64,000 nt of DNA from Levilactobacillus bambusae (GCF_003124125.1 NZ_QCXQ01000002.1:464426-528425), one strand, 5' to 3'. Positions 34,345 to 43,896 are shown, counted from the stretch's first letter. The notes: generated from the sequence alone by a model not told the origin. Program-made: numbers and translations.

Positions 34345-35635
34345 AAGCGTTCCCCCCGTTATGTCCGCCCACAAGGCTGGCCCGCTGAATGGCCGTGGCC
34401 CCAGTCCGTAGGCTGCTCGCCTTAACGATGGCACTTGAGCCGTACCGCCGGCGAATTTGGTCGAGGGTCCGATTAATGGTGTTGGTCTGAATCTGCTGGT
34501 CAACCGGGTGAAAAAGATCCAGTTGCTGATGATTATCCGGGCTTAACCGGCCGAGCTGGACCGCAATATTGCGGACCGCCTGGCCCTCCCAGTATTTTTC
34601 AAAGAGAAACCGGAGCTGCCTGGCCACTTCCCGATTATCGTTGGTGGGTTCAAGCCTCATCCGGTGGCTAAACCCCGGGGTGCCCGTTTGGGTTATCGCC
34701 GGGTGGGCAAATCCAATCGATAACCCAATCTCTCCCGCAAGCTTGCCGTGCGCCCGAACCCGGGAAGCAACCTGCTCCCCAATTTCACGGATCACCACTT
34801 CAATTTCTTCTAACCGGTTGTAATCCCGGGCTAGAACCTGTGAATTACTAAAGCTGACGTCCCGAATCTTAAGGGGCTCCGTTAGTTGGCTTCGATCAAC
34901 ACCCCACGCCAGGGCAAACAATTGGAACCCCATCACACCAAACTCCGCCTTAAGGTCGTACGGGTTGGCCCGCGCTAAATCCGCCATTGAGTCAATATGT
35001 AATTGATTTAGTCGCTTTGCGGTCCGCCGCCCAATGCTCCATACATCCGTTAGCTGGGTCACCGGCCAGAGTCGTTCGGCCACCGTATCGTATTTGATCT
35101 GCCCAATTCGGTTAGGATCGTGTTTGGCATATAAGTCGAGCGCTAACTTGGCTTGAACCGGATTTTCGCCCACGCCAACGGTAGTGTAGAGACCAAGTTC
35201 CTGATAAATCTGCTGCTGGATTTGCTGAGCCACTTCTAACAGGTCATGGCCAAATAGGAACCAGCTCTTCGTCACATCCAGGAGGGATTCATCAATTGAA
35301 TACGGTAGAAGATCCGCCTTTGCCACGTACCGGTTGTAAATAGCGTTGATTTCCAGGTTCTTTCTAATGTATAAATTCATTCGAGGCGGCACCACTATCA
35401 GTCGTTCATCATCGGGCAGATCCCGTTGACGCGAGACGTTCGTGATGTGAAACAACTGCTTAGCCATGGGTGAAGCAGCTAAAATCAGTCCCCCGTTTGT
35501 ATTTTCCTGTTCAGACATCACCACTAAAATCGATTCTAGGGGGTCAATCCGCCGGGCCACACTCTCGCAGCTTGCATAAAAGGATTTGTTATCAATAAAA
35601 AAATAGACCCCGTGCGGCTCATTTGAATAGTCCAT
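34337..35635 (-). CDS. umuC: Y-family DNA polymerase, UmuC/UvrX type
   Basis: The 432-residue protein has the polymerase start FFIDNKSFYASCESV (first catalytic Asp), the YSIDESLLD motif (second acidic pair), and HhH text near 205-225 (DVWSIGRRTAKRLNQLHIDSMADL). A little-finger domain follows at about 255-370. Such enzymes carry out error-prone synthesis past DNA lesions. Two LexA-type boxes lie upstream. In this species the partner YolD-like gene appears separated. Alternative name dinP; UmuC/UvrX fits better by length. Confidence 0.9.
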   Translation of the reverse strand: MDYSNEPHGVYFFIDNKSFYASCESVARRIDPLESILVVMSEQENTNGGLILAASPMAKQLFHITNVSRQRDLPDDERLIVVPPRMNLYIRKNLEINAIYNRYVAKADLLPYSIDESLLDVTKSWFLFGHDLLEVAQQIQQQIYQELGLYTTVGVGENPVQAKLALDLYAKHDPNRIGQIKYDTVAERLWPVTQLTDVWSIGRRTAKRLNQLHIDSMADLARANPYDLKAEFGVMGFQLFALAWGVDRSQLTEPLKIRDVSFSNSQVLARDYNRLEEIEVVIREIGEQVASRVRAHGKLAGEIGLSIGFAHPAITQTGTPGFSHRMRLEPTNDNREVARQLRFLFEKYWEGQAVRNIAVQLGRLSPDNHQQLDLFHPVDQQIQTNTINRTLDQIRRRYGSSAIVKASSLRTGATAIQRASLVGGHNGGNAYD

Positions 35636-35669
35636 TTGATCACTTCCAAACCGTGTTTATTCGTCATCC

Positions 35670-35712
35670 GAACGTACGTTCTCGTTTTACTCTATCACAC
35701 GAACATACGTTT
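35670..35712 (-). promoter_or_regulatory. Two SOS (LexA-type) boxes before umuC
   Basis: GAACGTACGTTC at 35670-35681 is a perfect 12-base palindrome, and GAACATACGTTT at 35701-35712 is a close variant. They agree with the Gram-positive GAACN4GTTC consensus. Confidence 0.82.
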
Positions 35713-35823
35713 GAAAAGCAAAAGCTACATCAGTATTTAATTCACAATCTTCAAATAGTCTGTCCCGGGAATGAAACAGATAACCTTAAAGTTCCTCCTT
35801 CGTATATTTAATACTGTGAATTA

Positions 35824-35852
35824 TTTACTTCGTGTGCTAGTCTGAATATGAT
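35824..35852 (+). promoter_or_regulatory. Promoter of the LPXTG surface protein gene
   Basis: TTTACT at 35824-35829 and TATGAT at 35847-35852 are separated by 17 bases, and the start codon follows 51 bases later behind a GAGGAAAG site. Confidence 0.5.
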
Positions 35853-35903
35853 GGTTGACGGTCGTGCCAACCAACTTCAGAGACGAAAGAAGAGGAAAGA
35901 AAT

Positions 35904-38660
35904 ATGGGATCGCAAAATCATAACGGGGTAAAAAAGACCGTTCGTTATAAAATGTATAAATCCAAGAAAAATTGGATGGTTGCTGGAATTGCCTTATTTT
36001 CATTTGGCTTAGCTACCTTCCAGGCACCTACCGCTCATGCCGACACGACAAATGTGAAAACGGTTGCTGTTTCAAGTTCAGCGCCGACTTCTAGTGCGGC
36101 GTCAAGTACCCCAGCCAGCTCTAGTGTAGCAGCTAGTGATGCCAAGGCAGCAACCGCTAGCTCAGCTGCCTCAAGTGCTTCGGTTACAAAGACATCTGAA
36201 TCAACGGTTAAGACGACTTCGTCAGCTGCTTCAAGTTCGGCAAGTTCCGAATCCTCAGCAGCGGCTAAACAAACGGTCGCTTCATCAGCCGCTAAGTCAT
36301 CCTCCTCGGCTGCGACCCCAACTTCGAGTGCCGCCTCTAAGTCGACTAGCAAGACGACCCAGTCATCGGCCGCTAAGACAAGCACCGTTACGGCTTCATC
36401 TTCATCCGCAGCATCTAAATCTGCTGCCGCTGATGAAGTCTACGATGGCCAAGGCTACTGGGATGGTTACAATAACTCCGGCAATATGGCCAGTCATTAC
36501 TCGGATTCCGATTTTGACCAATACAATTCTGATTACAACCGGGGCGTTAAAGATTCCAGCGTTGGCCCAGCTAACTTGGGTGGTAACCCCCACGTCGATG
36601 GAAAGGGAGTTATTGATGATGGAACCTTTAACAACTACCAAATCATTGATAACACCGGGAACGGCAAGCCAAGCCTCTCCCTTTCTAATTCCAATACTTC
36701 TAAACAACAAAACCAAGAAACCTTAAACACCATTAAGGATAATGCGGGTAAGAGCGTTTACGTCACCAACTGGGGCAACCCATTAGTTGGTAACGTCTAC
36801 GGGACCATTAAGAAGCAAAAGCCATTAATTGTTAGTGGCGGGGTCATCCATATTTCGTCAGACGGCCGCGTTTTAAACGCCCCAGCTGACCTTGATTTAT
36901 CCTCAATCCTACCGTACATCCGGACCATTAACGGTTACACACTGAACGAGACGATTGCCCAGTTAACGAGTAACTCTTACTACATTGGCAAGGATGGTCA
37001 GAAGCACGTCGTTGGCTTTACCTATGACCCTAAGACTCAAAAGCTCACGCTATCCATTGCTCAAATGCAAGCCTGGTTTGACGCTCAGGGTCGGTCCCTT
37101 TACTACTACAGTCCAATTGGGATTAACATCGTGGATCCTGCAAACGGCGTTAACACCGTGGAATCCTTTAACGCCCTCTACGCCTTTGAATACGATCAAC
37201 CCGTTGTCTTAAACGTAACGGGAACCCAAACGATCACCGAAGGCACCAAGTGGACCAACGATGAAGGTTACGTTTCGGGAACGGATGAACATGGGGACAA
37301 CTTAAGTTACTCCCAATTAACTTCCGTTACCGGGGACGTTGATTACAACACCCCAGGAACTTACCACGTCACCTATTCTTACACTGATGACGCAAACAAC
37401 TTCACCTCCAAGGTCGTTGAAGTTATCGTAACAGCAGCTGACGAATCCGTTACCGTTAACTACGTTGATCAAGACGGCAACGTTTTGAAGTCAACCACGT
37501 TAACCGGTAAGGATGGCGAAACCGTCGATATTCCAAGTCAGTCCTTTGACGGGTACGACTTAAAGGATGGTCAGCCAACCACTTACACGTACAACAAGGA
37601 TGCCAACCAAACCGTAACGGTGAGTTACATTCAAAAGGCTTCCGTCGTTGTAAACTACGTCGACCAAGATGGCAACGTCTTAGGCACCAAGACCATTAAC
37701 GGCCACGTTAATGATCAAGTCAGCATTCCCGATGAAACCTTCGCTGGTTACACTAAGGAAGCTAACCAGCCTAACTCATACACGTTAACTAAGGATGCTA
37801 ACCAAACTGTAACGGTGAAGTACGATAAGAACGCCGAACCCGATCACGATGCTTCCGTCGTTGTCAACTACGTGGATGAAGATGGCAACGTCTTAGGTAC
37901 TGAAACCATTAAGGGCCACGTTGGCGACAAGGTTAACATTCCAGGCAAGTCATTTACTGGCTACACCTTAGATGCCGACCAACCAACTTCATATACCCTT
38001 ACCGATGCAGCTAACCAAACTGTAACGGTGAAGTATTCGAAGAAGGCCACTGAACCAACCAATCCAGATCCAGATATCACGGTTACCATTCACTACGTTG
38101 ACCATGACGGCAACGTCTTAGCCACTCGAACGGTAACGGGGAAGGCTGGGGAACAAATCCAGATTCCTAGTGTAACCATCGATGGTTACACCTTAGACCC
38201 TGATCAAGCAACGACGTACACCATTACGGACGCTGATAACCAGGTGGTAACAGTATCCTACAGTAAGAACGAAGATGGATCCACCACGACCCCAGGGAAC
38301 AACGGTGACAATAATACCGATAACTCTGGCGATAATAGCACCGATAATGGAAATCACCAAACTGGTAGCGACAACAACACCAGTAAGGATGACAACCAAA
38401 CGAACACTAACCCATCCGATCACAATAACAACGGTGGGGTAACGGATGTTGCCACGGGATCGGTTACCGGTAACGGAAGTCAAACGGTGATCACCACCCC
38501 AACCGTTTCCAATAAGAAAGCGGACGCTAACACAACCACCACTCTGCCACAAACGGGCGAAGCCGAAAACCATGCTCAATCATTCGGACTGGTTGCTGCC
38601 GCACTCTCAATTCTAGGCCTCTTTGGTTTAGGCGTAGACCGGAAGCGGAAAAACGACTAA
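35904..38660 (+). CDS. LPXTG-anchored mucin-binding (MucBP) surface protein
   Basis: The 918-residue protein starts with a KxYKxGKxW-like signal peptide (KMYKSKKNW, then hydrophobic VAGIALFSFGLATF, cleavage near AHA-DT at about 47). In it the Gly of the motif is replaced by Lys. A Ser/Ala/Thr-rich stretch covers 50-175. A unique domain follows at about 180-430, then an Ig-like segment at about 435-510, and four MucBP repeats starting near 515, 579, 650 and 724. An Asn/Asp/Thr linker leads to LPQTG at 881-885, a hydrophobic helix and RKRKND. It is a sortase-anchored adhesin likely to bind mucus glycans. Confidence 0.93.
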   Translation: MGSQNHNGVKKTVRYKMYKSKKNWMVAGIALFSFGLATFQAPTAHADTTNVKTVAVSSSAPTSSAASSTPASSSVAASDAKAATASSAASSASVTKTSESTVKTTSSAASSSASSESSAAAKQTVASSAAKSSSSAATPTSSAASKSTSKTTQSSAAKTSTVTASSSSAASKSAAADEVYDGQGYWDGYNNSGNMASHYSDSDFDQYNSDYNRGVKDSSVGPANLGGNPHVDGKGVIDDGTFNNYQIIDNTGNGKPSLSLSNSNTSKQQNQETLNTIKDNAGKSVYVTNWGNPLVGNVYGTIKKQKPLIVSGGVIHISSDGRVLNAPADLDLSSILPYIRTINGYTLNETIAQLTSNSYYIGKDGQKHVVGFTYDPKTQKLTLSIAQMQAWFDAQGRSLYYYSPIGINIVDPANGVNTVESFNALYAFEYDQPVVLNVTGTQTITEGTKWTNDEGYVSGTDEHGDNLSYSQLTSVTGDVDYNTPGTYHVTYSYTDDANNFTSKVVEVIVTAADESVTVNYVDQDGNVLKSTTLTGKDGETVDIPSQSFDGYDLKDGQPTTYTYNKDANQTVTVSYIQKASVVVNYVDQDGNVLGTKTINGHVNDQVSIPDETFAGYTKEANQPNSYTLTKDANQTVTVKYDKNAEPDHDASVVVNYVDEDGNVLGTETIKGHVGDKVNIPGKSFTGYTLDADQPTSYTLTDAANQTVTVKYSKKATEPTNPDPDITVTIHYVDHDGNVLATRTVTGKAGEQIQIPSVTIDGYTLDPDQATTYTITDADNQVVTVSYSKNEDGSTTTPGNNGDNNTDNSGDNSTDNGNHQTGSDNNTSKDDNQTNTNPSDHNNNGGVTDVATGSVTGNGSQTVITTPTVSNKKADANTTTTLPQTGEAENHAQSFGLVAAALSILGLFGLGVDRKRKND
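37447..38270 (+). repeat. Four tandem MucBP-coding repeats
   Basis: Four units of about 63-74 codons begin near 37447, 37640, 37853 and 38075. Each encodes a variant of VNYVDQDGNVL and ends in QTVTVSY-like text. Units 2 and 3 are most alike. Confidence 0.85.
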
Positions 38661-38717
38661 TTACCTCCACTCGTTTCTCACTCTGCGAAATTAAATCGGC
38701 TAATCTTAGTCCCGCTT

Positions 38718-38775
38718 AAACGGCGACCTTCCAAAACTTGACGTGCTTTCAGTCAAGTTTTGGGGGTCGCCGTTT
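38718..38775. terminator. Bidirectional terminator after the surface protein gene
   Basis: Arms AAACGGCGACC and GGTCGCCGTTT with inner CCAAAACTTGAC/GTCAAGTTTTGG form a long hairpin. The next gene cannot start here, although its frame is open. Confidence 0.88.
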
Positions 38776-38865
38776 CGGTTTATTTTTAACTTCCCATTTC
38801 AGTTTGCCCCACAATTAGTTACACTAGACACATCCACAAAATTGTCGATTGAAAGTTGGGAGAAC

Positions 38866-39768
38866 ATGCAGACTCATTCACGGGGAATTTGGCTAGCCGT
38901 TATTGGTACAACGTTATGGGGGGTATCGGGCACCGTCGCTCAGGCCCTCTTTGACCATTTTGCCGTCAACACCAGCTGGATGATTGTTGCCCGGATGTTA
39001 ACAGCGGGAGGATTAATCCTGTTATTAGGCGCCCTTCAGGAAGGCCGCCACCTATTTGATATTTGGCGGGATTCCCATGATGCCTGGCTGCTTTTGGCCT
39101 TCAGTATCTTTGGTATGTTAGGTGTTCAATCTACCTATTTCTTTGCCATTCAGGCGGGAAACAGCGCTACGGCAACCGTACTTCAGTTTTTAAACCCCAC
39201 CCTCATTATCATTGTCATGGCCATCTATCAACGAATTTGGCCCCGGCGGGTTGACACCCTATCCGTCATCATGGCAACCGTGGGGACCTTCTTAGTGGTG
39301 ACTTCGGGGCACTTAAACACCCTCTCCGTTCCTCTCATGGCAGTCTTTTGGGGCCTGCTATCAGCGATCGGTGCTATGCTGTATACGATTTTGCCCGTGC
39401 GGCTCATTAAGGTGTACGGTGCCATTCCGGTTGTGGGTTGGTCCATGCTTATCGGAGGCATAATTTTTAACTGCTACCATCCCATTTGGCGTAGTGTCCC
39501 AGCGGCCCAGCCTCTTACCTGGGGGCTGATTGCCTTTGTCATTATCGGTGGGACCCTCCTGGGGTATTTACTCTACCTTGCCAGCCTACGCGACATTACC
39601 CCCACCACAGCGGGAGTAATTGATGCCTGTGAGCCCCTATCCGCAACGATTCTATCCGTGCTATTCTTAAACGTTCACCTCACATCCGCCGCAATTGTTG
39701 GGACCCTGCTGATTATCTCAACGGTCTTTGTACAAGCGTGGGGAACGCAGCGAACCGCAACTAAATAA
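38866..39768 (+). CDS. EamA/DMT-family transporter
   Basis: The 300-residue protein has ten helices in two EamA halves (residues about 10-140 and 155-295), with the typical starts GIWLAVIGTTLWGVSGTVAQALF and VIDACEPLSATILSVLFL. DMT carriers export amino acids or metabolites. The ATG at 38866 has GGGAG upstream; an upstream in-frame ATG at 38743 lies inside the terminator and is rejected. A perfect long palindrome follows the stop. Confidence 0.88.
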   Translation: MQTHSRGIWLAVIGTTLWGVSGTVAQALFDHFAVNTSWMIVARMLTAGGLILLLGALQEGRHLFDIWRDSHDAWLLLAFSIFGMLGVQSTYFFAIQAGNSATATVLQFLNPTLIIIVMAIYQRIWPRRVDTLSVIMATVGTFLVVTSGHLNTLSVPLMAVFWGLLSAIGAMLYTILPVRLIKVYGAIPVVGWSMLIGGIIFNCYHPIWRSVPAAQPLTWGLIAFVIIGGTLLGYLLYLASLRDITPTTAGVIDACEPLSATILSVLFLNVHLTSAAIVGTLLIISTVFVQAWGTQRTATK

Positions 39769-39776
39769 AAATCATG

Positions 39777-39821
39777 CCCAATAGGGGCGCTAACCAAAAT
39801 TTGGTTAGCGCCCCTATTGGG
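39777..39821. terminator. Perfect 22-base palindrome, bidirectional terminator (family A core)
   Basis: Arms of 22 bases (beginning CCCAATAGGGGCGC) are perfectly complementary with a single central base. It lies between convergent genes and has an A tract before it. The flanks (ATGCCC before, GGGTTGTAGTCC after) resemble family A outer arms. Confidence 0.8.
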
Positions 39822-39828
39822 TTGTAGT

Positions 39829-39868
39829 CCGTTAATCCTCCAGGTCTACCGAGTGGCTCCACACCCTA
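39829..39868. repeat. Half of a family B unit, ending at a stop codon
   Basis: Only the right half is present (CCGTTAATCCTC, then CTACCGAGTGGCTCCACACCCT). It runs into the stop codon of the minus-strand gene at 39866. Confidence 0.65.
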
Positions 39869-40240
39869 AAGGTCCTGTTCACTTTCAATTTTAACGACTT
39901 GATCAAACAGGGGAAACTGTCCCTGCTTTAATGATACCCAGTAAATACGCTGGTTAATCTTCATTGGGTAGTATGAAATATCCGCACTGCCTTGATCATC
40001 CGCTTGAACGGATACCTTAATCGGGTGCTTCAGTCGCTTTAATTGATGGTACGTTCGCTGTGAGCCGCTCACCCGTTTTAGTTTCGGTGCCTCCTGGGTT
40101 CTTAACTCCCGGGATAAGAACCGCTGCGTCACAAATCCGTCCTGCAAGTCAGCCGTGACCCAAATTGTCACGTAGGCTGCCCCGCAGACTAAGAGGCCAA
40201 TAACGACTGATTTCACCAGTTGTCTCTTCCTCCATGCCAT
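39866..40240 (-). CDS. Small membrane-anchored hypothetical protein
   Basis: The 124-residue protein has a basic start (MAWRKRQLVK), one membrane helix at about 11-30 (SVVIGLLVCGAAYVTIWV) and an extracytoplasmic domain of about 90 residues rich in Lys and Gln. I do not recognise the family. It is a single gene between a DMT transporter and the riboflavin operon, on the same strand as the latter but separated from it by a terminator. Confidence 0.65.
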   Translation of the reverse strand: MAWRKRQLVKSVVIGLLVCGAAYVTIWVTADLQDGFVTQRFLSRELRTQEAPKLKRVSGSQRTYHQLKRLKHPIKVSVQADDQGSADISYYPMKINQRIYWVSLKQGQFPLFDQVVKIESEQDL

Positions 40241-40336
40241 CTTAACGCCCCCACTTCATTCTGATTATCCGATCTACATTCTATACAAACACTTATGTCT
40301 CAATTGTTCAACCCCGTTCAAACATAATTCCCAAAC

Positions 40337-40399
40337 AAATGAGGCAGACACCCCCATTCGATCAGAGAATCGTCGAATTCCAGGGCGTCTGCCTCATTT
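40337..40399. terminator. Terminator of the riboflavin operon
   Basis: Arms AAATGAGGCAGAC and GTCTGCCTCATTT with an inner CCC/GGG and ATTCGA/TCGAAT stem lie 34 bases after the ribH stop. Confidence 0.88.
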
Positions 40400-40432
40400 A
40401 GTTGTCTGCCAGGTTGGTGATAGTCCCCCTGG

Positions 40433-40903
40433 TTAACGTGATTGGACTTGCGCGTTCACGTCCATCATTTCCAGCAGGTCCTCTGCCACCGCACTACCTT
40501 CATTACCCGCTTTGCCACCGGCCCGCGCCTGGGCCTGTTCAACAGTATCCGTTGTCAAAACCCCAAAGACGACGGGAACCGAACTGGTCAGGGCAAGCTG
40601 GCTAATTCCCTTAACGGTCTCACCACTAATGTATTGGTAATGGTCAGTTTCGCCCCGGATAACCGCTCCCAAGGTAATCACCCCATCATATTTATTCAGG
40701 GCCAGTAATCGGTGGACCATTCCCGGAATTTCAAAGGCGCCAGGGACCCATACCACGTCGATTTGCTCGGATGAAACATTGTGACGTAACAGCGTATCTT
40801 GAGCTCCCGCAACTAAGTTCGTGGTTATTTCAGCGTTAAACCGGCTAACGATAATGGCAATTCTGCCCGTCGTCGCATTGTAGTGTCCTGTATATACTGT
40901 CAT
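40433..40903 (-). CDS. ribH: 6,7-dimethyl-8-ribityllumazine synthase
   Basis: The 156-residue protein has the conserved IAIIVSRFN start, the GAFEIP motif near 55-60, and GAVIRGETDHY near 80-90 with the catalytic His. It joins 5-amino-6-ribitylaminouracil and dihydroxybutanone phosphate to form the lumazine precursor of riboflavin, as a 60-mer or pentamer. It is the last gene of ribD-ribE-ribBA-ribH, 2 bases after ribBA, and is followed by a terminator. Confidence 0.97.
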   Translation of the reverse strand: MTVYTGHYNATTGRIAIIVSRFNAEITTNLVAGAQDTLLRHNVSSEQIDVVWVPGAFEIPGMVHRLLALNKYDGVITLGAVIRGETDHYQYISGETVKGISQLALTSSVPVVFGVLTTDTVEQAQARAGGKAGNEGSAVAEDLLEMMDVNAQVQSR

Positions 40904-40905
40904 TA

Positions 40906-42111
40906 TTAATCCTCCAAGTGTAGGTGATGGTGAAACTTTTGCTGTTTGGTTTTCAAGTAGCCGCGATCCTCCGGAAAAACTTCGGCTTCAAGCGGGACTA
41001 AGTCGTCCACCACGATCCCATACTGCGCTAATCCCTCAGCCTTAGCCGGGTTATTGGTCAGCAGCCGAACGTGTGTCAAGCCCCGTTCGTGTAAGATAGC
41101 GGCTGCCAGCCCATAGTCCCGTTCATCCGGAGCAAAGCCTAAGTATTCGTTAGCTTCGACCGTATCGTACCCCTGCTCTTGTAAGGCATACGCCCGCAGC
41201 TTCTGTTTCAGACCAATGCCCCGGCCTTCCTGCCGGAGATAAAGGACGTAGCCCCCCTCCTGGTTAATCCGGTCCAAGGCCATTTGCAGTTGTTGCCCAC
41301 AGTCACACCGCTTGGAGCCGAACACATCACCCGTTAAGCATTCTGAATGCAACCGAACTAGGGGGGCTCCTGTGGGGATTGGCGTCTGGCTTTCAATTAA
41401 AAGCTGGAGGCGATTATCCACCACGCTCGTATAATCCGTTAGGGTAAACCGGCCGTACCGGCTCGGAAGGGCCACGGTACGATCCGCCGTGACTACCCCC
41501 TGATCGTGTGCATAACGGTAAGCCGCTAACTCTGCGATGGTTAACCTGGGCATGCCTAACTTGTCAGCTAGCCTTTTCAACCCATCGGTTCGCTGCATGT
41601 GGCCGTCAGGCGCCAGCGTTTCACAAATATACGCTGACGTCGATTTGGCTCCGGCTAACCGCGCCAAATCAACGGCAGCTTCCGTATGACCCGGACGCGT
41701 TAAGACACCCCCGGGCTGGGCGATAAGAGGAAAGACGTGGCCGGGGCGGTTAAAATCGGTCGGCTGAGCAGCTGGATTGGCTAACTGCCGAATGGTTGCG
41801 GCGCGCTCGAAAGCGGAAATCCCCGTCGTAGTCGTTCGAGCATCAACACTAACGGTAAACGCCGTTCCGAAGTGTTCCGTATTCTGATTCGTCATGGATT
41901 CTAAGTGCAAGAGCTTGGCCCGGTCGGCGGTGATGGGGACACAGATAAGGCCCCGCCCGTACTGGGTCATCAGGTTAACCGTTTCGGGAGTTGCCAGTTC
42001 GCTTAACCCGATTAAATCCCCCTCGGCTTCCCGATGGTCATCATCGACGACTAACACTAATTGGCCGGCCCGCAATGCGGTAAGTGCGGCCTCAATATTG
42101 GTTGATTTCAT
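40906..42111 (-). CDS. ribBA: Bifunctional DHBP synthase / GTP cyclohydrolase II
   Basis: The 401-residue protein has the RibB part at about 1-200 with [16 protein letters not shown] and [16 protein letters not shown], and the RibA part at about 205-400 with the zinc cysteines in [15 protein letters not shown] and the [11 protein letters not shown] motif. In RibB the usual DxExxE reads [10 protein letters not shown]. It supplies both precursors of riboflavin, from ribulose 5-phosphate and from GTP. Its start overlaps the end of ribE by 20 bases, so it is translationally coupled. Confidence 0.97.
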   Translation of the reverse strand: MKSTNIEAALTALRAGQLVLVVDDDHREAEGDLIGLSELATPETVNLMTQYGRGLICVPITADRAKLLHLESMTNQNTEHFGTAFTVSVDARTTTTGISAFERAATIRQLANPAAQPTDFNRPGHVFPLIAQPGGVLTRPGHTEAAVDLARLAGAKSTSAYICETLAPDGHMQRTDGLKRLADKLGMPRLTIAELAAYRYAHDQGVVTADRTVALPSRYGRFTLTDYTSVVDNRLQLLIESQTPIPTGAPLVRLHSECLTGDVFGSKRCDCGQQLQMALDRINQEGGYVLYLRQEGRGIGLKQKLRAYALQEQGYDTVEANEYLGFAPDERDYGLAAAILHERGLTHVRLLTNNPAKAEGLAQYGIVVDDLVPLEAEVFPEDRGYLKTKQQKFHHHLHLED

Positions 42112-42703
42112 TTTGCTGATTCCTCCCTAGGTGGGCTAAGTACCGAAAAACCAAATCAATTTCTAGATTAACCAGCTGCCCAACCCGGACGTTTGCTAAC
42201 GTGGTTCGGGCTTGAGTTTCCGGAATTAATCCGATGCTAAACTGGGTGGGGCGAGCTTCAATGACGGTGAGACTGGCCCCGTCTACCGTAATGGCCCCCT
42301 TCGTAACCAACTGATTTCGAAGTTGGGGCGGTAGACTAATCGTCACAATCTGAGCGTTTTCGACCCGGTGGTTCGCCGTTACCCGTCCCGTACCATCAAC
42401 ATGTCCGGTAACTAGGTGACCGTCAAACCGGCCGGTAACGGGGAGGGCCCGTTCCAAGTTAACCACGGCCCCAACGTCGAGTTTTCCTAACGTGGTCTTT
42501 TCATACGTTTCTGGCATCACATCCGCCGTAAATTCACCGTCGGCTAGGTTAGTAGCCGTTAAACAGATTCCGTTCACGGCTAGGCTTTCCCCAACTTTCA
42601 TCCCGGTAAATTCTTGGGGCGTTTGGAGGGTAATCCGCATGGCGTTCCCCCTGCGCTGTAATCGGCTAATCCGACCTGAAGCTTGTATAATTCCCGTAAA
42701 CAT
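42092..42703 (-). CDS. ribE: Riboflavin synthase, alpha subunit
   Basis: The 203-residue protein starts MFTGII and has two lumazine-binding halves (about 1-95 and 96-190) with NGICLT and DGASLTV, and the GHVDGTG segment. It converts two lumazine molecules to riboflavin and a pyrimidine. It lies 2 bases after ribD. GGGAGG precedes the ATG by 8 bases. Confidence 0.96.
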   Translation of the reverse strand: MFTGIIQASGRISRLQRRGNAMRITLQTPQEFTGMKVGESLAVNGICLTATNLADGEFTADVMPETYEKTTLGKLDVGAVVNLERALPVTGRFDGHLVTGHVDGTGRVTANHRVENAQIVTISLPPQLRNQLVTKGAITVDGASLTVIEARPTQFSIGLIPETQARTTLANVRVGQLVNLEIDLVFRYLAHLGRNQQNEINQY

Positions 42704-42705
42704 CG

Positions 42706-43761
42706 TTATTGCCTCCCCGCTAAAATTCGAAGGGCGTTGCCCACCTGCATAATGTTTCTTGGGCTAAACTTCTGCCGGCGATCCTCGGGGCCCGTAAAGG
42801 CGGGTAATGAAAGTCTGCCAAACACTTCAAACACTTGATAAATCAACAGCTGATCCACTAAGTCAGCCGCCAAGAAGGCGTTCTGGATGTGCGCTCCGCC
42901 TTCCACCATCAGTGACTGGATCCCTAATTGACCCAATTGCTGCACCACTGCCGCAACAGGCCACCGTTTGGCAACGAAAATGCGGACCTGCGGGTAGGCC
43001 GAGAACCGTTCGGCCACGTGGCAATTAGTGGTAAACAGCCAGATGGGCACGTCGCACTTAAGAAGTCGCAGCGGAGGTACAAGCCGGCCCCGCCGATCCA
43101 AAATCACCCGGACTGGTGCGTATTCTAACGGCTGACGAACCAAAAGCTGCGGGTCATCATCTAATACCGTTTGACTGCCCACTAAAATAGCTTGCTGTTC
43201 CGCCCGGTCATCATCAATCATAACGTTAGCTTCCGCATCCGTTAGGTACGTGCGGGCCGCGTACGGAAGGGCAATCTTTCCGTCTAAGCTCTGGGCCGTT
43301 TTGACCGTCACTAGTGGGCGTTTGTGGCGGTAATAAAAGTTGTAGGTCTCGTTAAGCTGTTCAGCTTCCGTGCTTAAGACCCCCATTTTTACGGTTACCC
43401 CGTGGGCTTCCAAGTATGAAATGCCCTGACCCTTCACCAACGGATTCGGATCCATCTGAGCCACCACCACCTCTTTAACCCCCCAATCCACAATTTGGTG
43501 CGCACACGGTGGCGTTTTACCCGTGTGGCAGCAGGGCTCAAGGGTCACGTAGAGGGTTGAATTTTTCACATCTTCGGGATGTTGAACCTGATTAAAGGCA
43601 TCCACTTCGGCATGGGATTGACCAAAATGGACGTGATGACCGGCACCTAATACTTGATCGTCTTTCACAAGCACGGCGCCTACAAGCGGATTCCGGTAAG
43701 TTAATCCCCGACCCCTCTGTGCTTCATGAAGGGCTAGTCGCATGTAAGCTTCATCATTCAT
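42706..43761 (-). CDS. ribD: Bifunctional pyrimidine deaminase/reductase
   Basis: The 351-residue protein has a zinc deaminase domain at about 1-145 with HAEVDAF and PCCHTGKTPPC, and an NADPH reductase domain at about 150-345 with KTAQSLDGKIA and VEGGAHI. It carries out steps two and three of riboflavin synthesis. The ATG at 43761 is preferred; the longer frame lies in the riboswitch terminator. It is the first gene of the operon. Confidence 0.96.
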   Translation of the reverse strand: MNDEAYMRLALHEAQRGRGLTYRNPLVGAVLVKDDQVLGAGHHVHFGQSHAEVDAFNQVQHPEDVKNSTLYVTLEPCCHTGKTPPCAHQIVDWGVKEVVVAQMDPNPLVKGQGISYLEAHGVTVKMGVLSTEAEQLNETYNFYYRHKRPLVTVKTAQSLDGKIALPYAARTYLTDAEANVMIDDDRAEQQAILVGSQTVLDDDPQLLVRQPLEYAPVRVILDRRGRLVPPLRLLKCDVPIWLFTTNCHVAERFSAYPQVRIFVAKRWPVAAVVQQLGQLGIQSLMVEGGAHIQNAFLAADLVDQLLIYQVFEVFGRLSLPAFTGPEDRRQKFSPRNIMQVGNALRILAGRQ

Positions 43762-43790
43762 TCTTTCCACCCCATTTCTTAAATAACAGA

Positions 43791-43826
43791 CTAAAAACGC
43801 CCCGTGACTTCCATCACGGGGCGTTA
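43791..43826 (-). terminator. Riboswitch-controlled attenuator before ribD
   Basis: On the minus strand AACGCCCCGTGA and TCACGGGGCGTT form a strong stem followed by TTTT, 30 bases before the ribD start. Confidence 0.85.
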
Positions 43827-43896
43827 CATCATCATGAGTAGACGGCACAAAAAAACGTGCCAAAGAAGCGACTGGTAGAACCCACCAGTCAACTTC

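Noticed and set aside
36035-36385. A 116-codon open frame antisense to the surface protein
   Set aside because: It is the mirror of the Ser/Ala/Thr-rich coding region, low in complexity and without a ribosome binding site.
38743-38865. A longer N-terminus for the DMT transporter
   Set aside because: The extra codons lie in the terminator of the previous gene; the ATG at 38866 has a ribosome binding site and gives the usual family length.
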